Positions 9,663-17,559 of a stretch of DNA of 33,096 nucleotides are shown here, in pieces (the stretch's first letter is position 1; each line of letters starts with the position of its first letter). Source of the DNA: an uncultured bacterium (GTDB lineage: Bacteria; Bacteroidota; Ignavibacteria; Ignavibacteriales; Melioribacteraceae); contig CALDDL010000130.1 in the NCBI GenBank assembly GCA_937936675.1, positions 1 to 33,096 of the forward strand. The letters run 5' to 3'. Position numbers and translations under genes: made by a program. The notes below the pieces were generated by a model. The model did not search any database. It had not been told where the DNA came from and worked only from the letters and a program-made list of their open reading frames with translations.

Positions 9663-10554
9663 TTGCTGCCTGTTTTTTTGTAATAAGATTGAAAATATCA
9701 ATAACCGATTCTAAACTTATGGATTGAGTTGCGGATATATCAAAATCTCGTCTATACCAATATTTTTCAAGTTCGGGTGAAATTACTTTCCACATTAGAT
9801 TATAGCTATAAATTTCTGCCGGGCTCGTACATGTAAATAAAGAAATTGTCAGAACTTTACTACCCAGAGCCAAATGCATCGGAAGACTATCGCCGCTTAT
9901 TAAAATCGAATGATTTTTTACATCAGTAAGATGCTCTAACATTGTTGATCGATTAGGGAGATAATTTACTATAAATCCTTTATTTCTAAGATATTGAACA
10001 AGTTCATCATAAAATGCCCAGTTTTTCATAGGCCAAACTTTTCCGGCTTTAGGGGCAATTGCTATATCACCAAATAAATTTGTGTAAGGACTTTCAGGGA
10101 GCAAATACGGTTCACCTTTAAATTTATATCCTAATCCTTCAAAAACTATTTCTTGAAAAGATTTATCATTCTTGAATTTTAAAATGTTTGCTTCCTTTAA
10201 TCCATACTTGCTAATAAGGCTTAAATCAAACCACCCTTTGGATTCATCAGTATATGATATTTTATTATTGCTATTAATATATGCCCCAAATAAATCCTTA
10301 TACTTAATTTTTCTTAAAACTTCTGCCGCCTCATAACTATCTTCGAGATTAATAACCAAATCATAATCTCCAAATACAGTACTTGGAATTTCAGATTCCG
10401 GAATTACTCTGCTAATATTTGGAATTGTATCAATAAGAATCGCATTATTATTGCCTACCACCCAATCAATAATATCATTAGGAAATAAATGAAGCAAAGT
10501 TGTTACTCTTATAACATCACCTGCTGCACCATATTTAAGAATTAGAATTTTCAT
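9655..10554 (-). CDS. Glycosyltransferase family 9 (heptosyltransferase-like)
   Basis: This 299-residue protein opens with KYGAAGDVIRVTTLL, the GT9 N-terminal motif in which an acidic residue follows the glycine. A C-terminal nucleotide-sugar domain contains APKAGKVWPMKNW (about 167-180) and the ISGDSLPMHLALG motif (about 218-230), matching the D/S-G-x-x-H-x-A motif of heptosyltransferases. It is slightly shorter than LPS heptosyltransferases (about 320-350). It sits between two other polysaccharide genes and overlaps the next one. It probably transfers a sugar, possibly a heptose, from a nucleotide donor in surface-glycan assembly. I am sure of the family; the donor and acceptor are inferred only from context. 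Confidence 0.82.
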   Translation of the reverse strand: MKILILKYGAAGDVIRVTTLLHLFPNDIIDWVVGNNNAILIDTIPNISRVIPESEIPSTVFGDYDLVINLEDSYEAAEVLRKIKYKDLFGAYINSNNKISYTDESKGWFDLSLISKYGLKEANILKFKNDKSFQEIVFEGLGYKFKGEPYLLPESPYTNLFGDIAIAPKAGKVWPMKNWAFYDELVQYLRNKGFIVNYLPNRSTMLEHLTDVKNHSILISGDSLPMHLALGSKVLTISLFTCTSPAEIYSYNLMWKVISPELEKYWYRRDFDISATQSISLESVIDIFNLITKKQAANA

Positions 10555-10584
10555 GTTACTCTCTTTATTACAATAATTTTATTT

Positions 10585-13500
10585 TTAGATTGAATATTCT
10601 GATAAATTTACTCTGTTTTGTCTATTAGCTATTGTTTCTATTGGAGTTTGGTGCATATACTTTAGTTCGCTTACACTTCCCTTTTTCTTTAGTTTTATAA
10701 ACGCCTGCGTGGCGGATAATATATTTTTATCAGCAATGTTTTTCTCTAATTCGATTATCTTGTTTATTATTTCCAAGTCATTTTTATCATCTAAGTTAAA
10801 ATTATGCCCATAAGCTCTATCAATAAACCTGCTTATCATGTAAGAGAAAGGAAGATAAATATCAAAATCGAAATAGCTAATTAAAAGAGGAATAATATCT
10901 TCTGCTCTTATTCCTTCGAATCCTTCAGTGCTGCAATTGTGATTCATTACCTCATTATCATATTCTTTAGTATAGGCATTGTATCTATATCTTATATCTA
11001 AGTTGCCCCAGATTTCATCAACTAATTCTTTACTTCCATTCCAAAGAACATGACCATTTCTGCCTATCATATCATTTATTAGAAAAATCATTTCATCACT
11101 TGAATTTTCTTTAATACTTTCAAATAAATTTTCTAATTCAGTAACGTGATGAAGTGAATGATTAGCAAAGAAAAAATCATATTTTTTTTCGAATTTAGGG
11201 AAATTAAAATCACCCAATTTAAAATCCATATTATCAATTCCTGCTTCGAATAGCATTGCATTTCCTCTTTCGACCATCGCAGGGTTAATATCAAGTCCTG
11301 TAAGATGAACCAAATCCTTATTTATTATCTTTTTCATTACATCTATTTCAGTATCTCCGTTTCCACATCCTATCGATAAACCATGAATTTTTCTTCCGAG
11401 TTTTAATGATAATTTATCAATTTCATCAGCACACCATGAATTAAAATTCTTTTGCCCTGTAAGTTTTTCTAGCGATTTTGTTATTACATTGGAGCTATAA
11501 ATATGATGGGCATTTGGTAATTCATGAACATTAATTTGACTACCATAGATATTCACTTCTTCTTGGAGCTTTCTATTGTATTCATTCTCTTCACTTAATA
11601 TCGCACCATACAAACCATTTTCAATCATATACTTTTTGTTTTCGTTTGCATCATAATTGTTTTCTTCCAATGAAAGGACATATTCTATAAGCTTAATCGC
11701 ATATTCGTTGTTATTCTCAGAAATACTAAGCACCGAAAGATTATTAATTGCTTCTATATGAAGTGGTTCCAAATTGAGGACTTCCAATAATTTGTTTTTT
11801 GCATCCTTCAAATTGTTGCTGTTAAAATATTTATCAGCATTCTGAAGTGCTTTTACACTTTTGTTTACATCCCATTTTTTTTCTTTTTTTCGTTTTGATA
11901 TTGTTTCAATTAACTCAGTTTGTAATGAATTCAATTTTGGATCAGATGAATTTATTCTTAATTTACTCTCTATTAATAGGTATGCATCAAAATAATTTTT
12001 TGCTGTTACGTAACCATCATATTCATGTTTTATAAATTCATAAGAATTATTTATTAGAGAGTCTTCTTCTTCCTTTTCACTTCTTATCCTTTCTCTAAGA
12101 ATTGTGGAATGATCAAAATATTTATCAGCAGTAATCTTTTCATCATATCGAGAAAATATTTTCCCTGACTGTTCAAATAGTTCGGGTATTAATTCACCGG
12201 ATTCTAATTTTTCCATCAATATTTTTAATTCTTCTAAATCATCCTCATATTCTCCTATTACTGTATTATCATTTTCGCACTCTATAATTCCTGAATCTAG
12301 TTTTAATGAAACTGTGTTTTTGTACTTCAGACTCTTTAAGAATTTTTCTAATCGATTTAATTTCTTTTCAAAATTGAGTGAATTATCATTAATTCCAATT
12401 TCAGCAAAATAATCAGCCATGTCTAATAAATTATTCTTAATCGGGGTATTTTCGTAATAGGAAAACAAAAAATAATTTGCAGCCCAATGAAGAAATCTTT
12501 TTGCATTATCGAGTCGCGTCTCTAATTGATCTTTATTTACCGCTTCAGTGATAACTTTGAATAGATCCTGTAATGACTGTACTTCATAGCCGATATTAAA
12601 CCCGCATAATTCACTATTATTAAATAGAATTACTGGTTTTTCATAGATCAATGACTCAAATTGAAGTGTTGTCGAGGAGAAAGCTAGTAAATCTGCTTTT
12701 TCCATTAATAGATGATAATCAAAATCGCGCAATACTCTTATTTCTTCAAGCTCGTATTCGCTATAATCATTATTATCATGTGGATGAAGTTTTACGCTTA
12801 TATTAAGGGAATGCTTCTTAGCGTAGCTTAATAGGGAATTAATTACTTTCTTTGTGTTATTAAATTCAACTGAGGTTTTTTTTGATAGATTAGAGTCATA
12901 CGGATATAATCCAACTGAACTATCCATATTTGCAAAATAAACTAGGGTAGGGATTTCTTTCAAATTAAATTCATCAAGTAAGATTTGCGATTCATTAAGA
13001 GATCTCTGACTATATTTCGTAGGTTTATTAGTTCTATAAAATTCTTTTATCTTATCGTAATCATTTTTTGCAGTCGAATCCTTTATCACTTTTCTTATAC
13101 TAAAATTGTTTACAATATCAGATAAAGCAACATTGCCGGATTTTTCTAACATAAAAGAATCAGGCAACATTCCTCTTTCCATTATTAAATTTGGTATTGA
13201 ATATTCTTCTGCTAATCTTTTTAAAATATTACTTTGGGGAAGACTATTTTGCCAAGCAATAATTAATGATGGTTTAACTGATTGGATAAAAGAACGATAA
13301 AACGATTTGCATTTGAAATATCCTCTATAATGATTCCACCAATCATTCCTGTTTTTGCCAAACCATTCAATTTCTCTTTCTGTCATTTCAAGAGCTGTGA
13401 GATTTTCATCATTATAGTGTGTATCTTTTATTTCGATCTGCAGTTGATCAAATTCATCTAAGGTAAATGGTATTTGGACATAGTCGAAATTCATATCAGG

Positions 13501-13635
13501 ATGAACTGAAGTAACTAACATTAATAATTTATAATCATTTTTGTCTAATGCCTCAGCTAATTCATTCCATACTTTAACCATCTTATCATCAATAGACAAT
13601 GTGCACGAAATCATACATATATTTTTATTTTTCAT
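10585..13635 (-). CDS. Fusion: capsule-synthesis glycosyltransferase-like domain, TPR, SAM methyltransferase
   Basis: This 1016-residue protein joins three parts. Residues 1 to about 400 resemble the Capsule_synth (KpsC/KpsS-type) GT-B fold: SLIIAWQNSLPQSN, LIMERGMLPDSF, SVKLHPHDNN, and FSSTTLQFESLIYEKPVILF. A charged helical region with TPR-like repeats follows (about 450-690; ALQNADKYFNSNNLKDAKNK). Residues from about 720 are a class I methyltransferase, with motif I GLSIGCGNGDTE (about 750), LTGLDINPAMVERG as the SAM ribose acid, and FFFANHSLHHV. It may add and then methylate a residue, which in many O-chains caps the growing end. The start overlaps the preceding stop by 4 bases. Each domain call is moderately safe; the joint function is inferred. 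Confidence 0.75.
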   Translation of the reverse strand: MKNKNICMISCTLSIDDKMVKVWNELAEALDKNDYKLLMLVTSVHPDMNFDYVQIPFTLDEFDQLQIEIKDTHYNDENLTALEMTEREIEWFGKNRNDWWNHYRGYFKCKSFYRSFIQSVKPSLIIAWQNSLPQSNILKRLAEEYSIPNLIMERGMLPDSFMLEKSGNVALSDIVNNFSIRKVIKDSTAKNDYDKIKEFYRTNKPTKYSQRSLNESQILLDEFNLKEIPTLVYFANMDSSVGLYPYDSNLSKKTSVEFNNTKKVINSLLSYAKKHSLNISVKLHPHDNNDYSEYELEEIRVLRDFDYHLLMEKADLLAFSSTTLQFESLIYEKPVILFNNSELCGFNIGYEVQSLQDLFKVITEAVNKDQLETRLDNAKRFLHWAANYFLFSYYENTPIKNNLLDMADYFAEIGINDNSLNFEKKLNRLEKFLKSLKYKNTVSLKLDSGIIECENDNTVIGEYEDDLEELKILMEKLESGELIPELFEQSGKIFSRYDEKITADKYFDHSTILRERIRSEKEEEDSLINNSYEFIKHEYDGYVTAKNYFDAYLLIESKLRINSSDPKLNSLQTELIETISKRKKEKKWDVNKSVKALQNADKYFNSNNLKDAKNKLLEVLNLEPLHIEAINNLSVLSISENNNEYAIKLIEYVLSLEENNYDANENKKYMIENGLYGAILSEENEYNRKLQEEVNIYGSQINVHELPNAHHIYSSNVITKSLEKLTGQKNFNSWCADEIDKLSLKLGRKIHGLSIGCGNGDTEIDVMKKIINKDLVHLTGLDINPAMVERGNAMLFEAGIDNMDFKLGDFNFPKFEKKYDFFFANHSLHHVTELENLFESIKENSSDEMIFLINDMIGRNGHVLWNGSKELVDEIWGNLDIRYRYNAYTKEYDNEVMNHNCSTEGFEGIRAEDIIPLLISYFDFDIYLPFSYMISRFIDRAYGHNFNLDDKNDLEIINKIIELEKNIADKNILSATQAFIKLKKKGSVSELKYMHQTPIETIANRQNRVNLSEYSI

Positions 13636-14627
13636 CTAAATACCTCATTAAAAGCTGCATCACCGGATAACACTCTCAAAGCCTCTTCAGCTCCTTTCCT
13701 TCTCATTTCTATATATGAATCTTGATTATAAAATGCTGAATGAGGAGTAATAATTATTCTATCTTTTAATTTTCCGTCATTATTTACCCATTGTTTTATA
13801 AGTTGATTTTCCAGTTTCGGCGGCTCAGTCTCTAATACATCAAGTCCTGCAAATAATACTTTGTTTTCTAACATAGCGTTATACAAGCTATTGAGATTTA
13901 CAATTTGCCCCCGAGCAGTGTTTATAAATATTAGTCCTTCTCGACATTGATCAAAAAACTCCTTTCCAATCATCATTCTTGTTTCAAGTGTAAGCGGTGA
14001 ATGTACTGATATTATATCTGAATTTGCTGCCAAATCAGTCAAAGAATAATCTCTTTCTATTGAAAGTACCTTTTCGTATCCATGCTGTTTGTAAGGATCA
14101 TAAAAGCGAACATTCAATCCAAAACTTTTTGCTCTCAATGCTACCGCAGTCCCGATTCTACCCAGACCAATAATTCCAAGATTTAACCCTTTAATTCTTC
14201 TTAAAGCACTTCCCGATTCCCATTTCCAAGTTCCTTCTCTTGCACAATTGTCATAATTCTTAATACCTCTACAGAGTGAGAGCATTAATGCAATTGTATG
14301 ATCAGCAACATCATCTGTTCCATAATCGGGGACATTACAAACTTTGATCCCTAACTCTGCCGCACTTGTTAAATCAACATTATCGTAACCCACTCCTATC
14401 CTAACAATCACTTTACAATTTTTCATCTTCTTGAGCAGTAGGCTGTCATATTGTAATTCATGCCAAGCTAAAACGGCATCGCACTCTTCCCATACATAGT
14501 CTTCTATTTCATTAGGAGAAACAGCCTGATATAATTTTATCTCTGCTTCTTCACCGAAAACAAATTCTTCTATATCTGCCGGTGGAGTTAATCGATCCGG
14601 AATTAATATTTTATATTTATTTTTCAT
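13632..14627 (-). CDS. D-2-hydroxyacid dehydrogenase, CtBP/phosphoglycerate-dehydrogenase type
   Basis: This 331-residue protein is a complete D-isomer-specific 2-hydroxyacid dehydrogenase. The Rossmann motif GLGRIG (154-159) with Asp177 in FYDPY points to NAD. The catalytic set is present: Arg239 in NTARG, Glu268 in LETEPP, and His296 in TPHSAF. NVPDYGTDDVADHTIALML (98-116) is typical of the CtBP-like subgroup. It interconverts a D-2-hydroxyacid and a 2-oxoacid. Its place between an FAH-fold protein (2-base gap) and a polysaccharide glycosyltransferase (4-base overlap) suggests it serves synthesis of an acidic glycan component, not serine synthesis. The actual substrate cannot be read from sequence. 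Confidence 0.86.
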   Translation of the reverse strand: MKNKYKILIPDRLTPPADIEEFVFGEEAEIKLYQAVSPNEIEDYVWEECDAVLAWHELQYDSLLLKKMKNCKVIVRIGVGYDNVDLTSAAELGIKVCNVPDYGTDDVADHTIALMLSLCRGIKNYDNCAREGTWKWESGSALRRIKGLNLGIIGLGRIGTAVALRAKSFGLNVRFYDPYKQHGYEKVLSIERDYSLTDLAANSDIISVHSPLTLETRMMIGKEFFDQCREGLIFINTARGQIVNLNSLYNAMLENKVLFAGLDVLETEPPKLENQLIKQWVNNDGKLKDRIIITPHSAFYNQDSYIEMRRKGAEEALRVLSGDAAFNEVFR

Positions 14628-14629
14628 CT

Positions 14630-15388
14630 TTATTTTATTGTAAATTTTAGTTTTCCAATACTTTGAATAAAGTGTTCGATCTTATCACCTTTCTTTATCA
14701 AGGAATCCATTGCACCTGCCGGAGTTCCGGTAAAAATTAAATCTCCTGCCTTAAGAGTAAATCTTTTAGATAGTTCAGATACGGCTTTAGAATCATTCCA
14801 AAGCCTATTCTCTGTGTTATCTTCCTGAAATATTTTATTATTAATTTTTGTTTCAACTCTTAATTTTTTCTTTGGTGAAGTATTTATCCATTTAAAAATT
14901 GGTGCAAAATTATCAGCACCTTTTGAGTATGCTAAATGATGATCCCTTTCATATTTATTCTCACCCGTAATATCACTGCCTATTGTATAACCGAGTATAT
15001 AATCCTTTGCGTTTTCGTATGAAATATTTTTACAATCTTTTTTTATTACTATTACTAGCTCACATTCGACCCATATTTTTGAATATCCCTCAGGATATAT
15101 GAATGATGAAGGATTAAATGCGAGTGAGTTTACAGACTTAAAAAATATTAAAGGGTCTAGGTTTTCTAATTTTTTTCCTACAAGACTTTTATAATTGAAT
15201 GCAAGACCGAATATTGTAATAGGTTTATAGTGATTTACATATTTGAATTCTTTGTAATTTTCTGTATCTAATATCATTTCTCGAGTAAGATTAGAAGTAT
15301 AGGGATTCCCATTTAACAGATAGAAAGTAGTTCCCGCTTTTTCTATCCATCTGTTTTTTCCGTTGATATTTAGTCTAGTTATTAACAT
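14630..15388 (-). CDS. FAH-superfamily protein lacking the usual hydrolase His/Glu dyad
   Basis: This 252-residue protein has the fumarylacetoacetate hydrolase C-terminal fold. Metal ligands are Glu108 and Glu110 (WVECELVIVI) and Asp139 (GYTIGSDITGEN). Lys157 (YSKGADNF) and the GTPAG loop are also present. In FAHD1-type hydrolases the lid carries NYxxHxxE. Here the same place reads FNYKSLVGK, with Leu69 and Lys72, so the His/Glu dyad is absent in an ungapped alignment. The fold and metal site suggest chemistry on a 2-oxoacid, but plain hydrolysis or decarboxylation is doubtful. I start at ATG 15388, which touches the upstream stop as TGATG. A TTG one codon earlier is possible. It lies in the polysaccharide operon. 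Confidence 0.8.
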   Translation of the reverse strand: MLITRLNINGKNRWIEKAGTTFYLLNGNPYTSNLTREMILDTENYKEFKYVNHYKPITIFGLAFNYKSLVGKKLENLDPLIFFKSVNSLAFNPSSFIYPEGYSKIWVECELVIVIKKDCKNISYENAKDYILGYTIGSDITGENKYERDHHLAYSKGADNFAPIFKWINTSPKKKLRVETKINNKIFQEDNTENRLWNDSKAVSELSKRFTLKAGDLIFTGTPAGAMDSLIKKGDKIEHFIQSIGKLKFTIK

Positions 15389-16155
15389 CAATTTTGAAAA
15401 TCTATATTGTTTTTTAAAAGTTCATTCAGGACCGGATCATATTCCGGTTTTATATTTGTAAAGCGTTCCCTATTTTCCATAATTATTTCTGCTAGTTGAA
15501 AATCTTCATCCCAATCGATATCAATTGCCGATAAACCATTAAATGAGAATAGGCCTATCTTTCCGGTATAAACTGCATGTCCTAATTTTTTGAACTGCTC
15601 GATAAAACTATCTCGCTTCCAAATGGTAATAGCGAAATTCAATCCTTTTACCGGAGTTAAGTCTTGCGAACGGGGATGTTTACCTTCTGTTGAAAAATTG
15701 ATTGGTTTGTTATCTAGGAAACAATGTGTTTTAATATCCGTACATGCTAATTGCGTGTCATAATCATTCTCAATGAAATTTATTAATGCACCTTCTATCT
15801 CCGATGGTTTTAGAAATGGAGATGTCGGATTTACTACTGCTAGAATATCACACTTAACATTTGATAGAAACTCAAATAAATATTCATCAATCATTGATTG
15901 ACTAGTTGCTAATTCTTCAGGGCGTTTATAAAAATCTATTCCATATCTACTAGCTACTTCTCCGAATAATTGACTTTCCGAATTAACATACACTTTATCA
16001 AAATATTCAACCTTTTTACACGTTTCAATTACATACGAGATTAGCGGTTTCCCTTTTATAAGACGTAAATTTTTTGCTTTTACTCTTTTACTTCCGAGTC
16101 TTGCAGGAATTAAAGCAATTATTTTTTTCCCCTTTACTAATTCTCTGTTTTTCAT
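15388..16155 (-). CDS. NeuA-like CMP-sugar cytidylyltransferase
   Basis: This 255-residue protein has the acylneuraminate cytidylyltransferase signature IPARLGSKRVKAKN (16-29), which binds CTP. The motif AVVNPTSPFLKP follows, and the metal-binding IDIDWDEDF lies near the C-terminus. Length fits single-domain NeuA-like enzymes (about 230). Such enzymes make CMP-activated sialic, legionaminic, pseudaminic or KDO-type acids. No NeuB-type synthase, aldolase or epimerase lies in the window, so the activated acid is probably not a standard nonulosonate made by neighbouring genes. It starts with a 4-base overlap (ATGA) with the methyltransferase and ends in contact with the FAH-like gene, so translation is probably coupled. 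Confidence 0.88.
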   Translation of the reverse strand: MKNRELVKGKKIIALIPARLGSKRVKAKNLRLIKGKPLISYVIETCKKVEYFDKVYVNSESQLFGEVASRYGIDFYKRPEELATSQSMIDEYLFEFLSNVKCDILAVVNPTSPFLKPSEIEGALINFIENDYDTQLACTDIKTHCFLDNKPINFSTEGKHPRSQDLTPVKGLNFAITIWKRDSFIEQFKKLGHAVYTGKIGLFSFNGLSAIDIDWDEDFQLAEIIMENRERFTNIKPEYDPVLNELLKNNIDFQN

Positions 16156-16835
16156 ACCCTAACCACAATATATGATTTCGCAAAAGGTGGATAAAAACTA
16201 TGTTCAATAAAATCCATTTTATATTTATTCATTACTATTCTCAATTCTTTCATAATATTTATGTTATAAAAGAAATCATCGAAATAGATAAGTCCGCCAT
16301 CAATTATATTTTCAATAGTATATTTTAATGCACTTTCTATACTGCTAAGTAAATTACAATCGATAACCGATACAACAATATTTTTATATCTATTAAGTTC
16401 ATTTAAAACACTTTTATCTCGAAAATCTCCTTTTATTATAATACCCCTGTCTTTCATATTTTTCTTAACAAAATCATTTACTTCATCAAATTGACATCCA
16501 AAATCACCATCTGAATCAAATAAATTCAATTTAGTATCTGCTTTTCTTTTTGCGGGCTCACCTACATAAGTATCTAATCCAATAAAATTTTTAATTCCTG
16601 TAGTTTCCGATAAAATCTTATAAGCGGCATATTGCATTTCGGATCTGTAGGAACCAAATTCTATATAATTTCCACTCAAATTATTCGTCTTTAGATACCC
16701 TCTTATTTCTAATAAGAATTTTACTTTTCTTTCCAAATAATGTTTTTGATCTACCGAAACAATTAGTTCTGATAATTCCTTTTGGAATTTTTTATATCCT
16801 GTAAATACTCTTTTATGTTCTAACTTATTTTTCAA
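16152..16835 (-). CDS. TylF/MycF-like class I SAM-dependent methyltransferase
   Basis: This 227-residue protein has a class I methyltransferase core. YIEFGSYRSEMQ (about 57-68) is motif I, LDTYVGEP follows, and KGDFRDKSVL leads to the VSVIDCNLLSS strand. IIDGGLIYFDDFF matches the GGvi.fDDy motif of the TylF/MycF sugar O-methyltransferases. Those enzymes use acidic residues of these last two segments to bind magnesium and act on nucleotide-linked or aglycone-linked sugars. In tylF the first segment is usually DxDxY; here it is DCNLL, so metal binding may differ. The gene overlaps both neighbours (11 and 4 bases). It probably methylates the building block made by this operon. Family fit is moderate. 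Confidence 0.72.
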   Translation of the reverse strand: MKNKLEHKRVFTGYKKFQKELSELIVSVDQKHYLERKVKFLLEIRGYLKTNNLSGNYIEFGSYRSEMQYAAYKILSETTGIKNFIGLDTYVGEPAKRKADTKLNLFDSDGDFGCQFDEVNDFVKKNMKDRGIIIKGDFRDKSVLNELNRYKNIVVSVIDCNLLSSIESALKYTIENIIDGGLIYFDDFFYNINIMKELRIVMNKYKMDFIEHSFYPPFAKSYIVVRV

Positions 16836-17559
16836 TTATCAAATTCCTTAATTCTAAGAGTGTATTCACTGATTTTAATTTTTTTTCATTCTTGTAATAA
16901 CCCCAATTTGCCAAATAACTGTTTTTAAATACTGGAAGCAATTCTTCAATTGTTGCGGGTGAGTCATCTACAAATAATATATTTCCATAAGAGAGTTCGT
17001 TATATTTTACCACTTCTCTTAACGCAGATTCTTTGGTGGTAAATCTTTCTTTTGAAAATAAATTTGAATTTTTGATTTTAATTGAATAATAATCTAGAAT
17101 TGTCTTTACGGCAGAACCATTTTTATTTGTTACTATATAATAGTTTTCATTTCCATACTTAGTATAATATTCCATAAAGTGCGGATAAATTGTGTTGAGA
17201 CTCATCCAAAATTCAGTTTCTTCTTTCATTAGTCGTTCTCGGTTAGAAAAAAATATTTTTTCAAATGCTTTTAACTCACTCTCCTTCCCTACCAATTTAC
17301 TGAAAAATAATTCTTCCGAAATTTCATATACTCCTTTATCTATTAATTCCATTAACATCCAATAATGACTTGCAGGTCTGACTAAGTAACGGTATTTATT
17401 AAAAACTTCAGATACTTTCGGGGAAATATTCTCCACTGAACTAACCATTCTTTGACCTTGGTTGTTCAATTCTAAGTAACTATTATAGGTAATAAGCAGA
17501 CATTCTTTAATGCTATCGCATATTACACCATCGAAATCAAGACAAAGTAAATTCTTCAT
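16825..17559 (-). CDS. HAD-superfamily phosphatase
   Basis: This 244-residue protein has all four HAD motifs: LDFDGVICDS (nucleophile Asp8, acid Asp10), VTNKNG as motif II, the KESAL lysine as motif III, and FVDDSPATIE as motif IV. An alpha-helical cap lies between about 20 and 110, as in phosphoglycolate-phosphatase-like HADs. It should remove a phosphate from a small molecule in the cytoplasm. The start overlaps the end of the GAPDH-like gene by 23 bases, and the end overlaps the methyltransferase start. Dephosphorylation of an intermediate before CMP activation, as NeuA- and KdsB-type pathways require, is a reasonable inference. Confidence 0.83.
   Translation of the reverse strand: MKNLLCLDFDGVICDSIKECLLITYNSYLELNNQGQRMVSSVENISPKVSEVFNKYRYLVRPASHYWMLMELIDKGVYEISEELFFSKLVGKESELKAFEKIFFSNRERLMKEETEFWMSLNTIYPHFMEYYTKYGNENYYIVTNKNGSAVKTILDYYSIKIKNSNLFSKERFTTKESALREVVKYNELSYGNILFVDDSPATIEELLPVFKNSYLANWGYYKNEKKLKSVNTLLELRNLIIEK

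Noticed and set aside
9655..9701. Upstream start of the large glycosyltransferase at 9701
   Set aside because: It lies 47 bases inside the GT9 gene; ATG 9662 gives a short stop/start overlap and removes a non-conserved leader.
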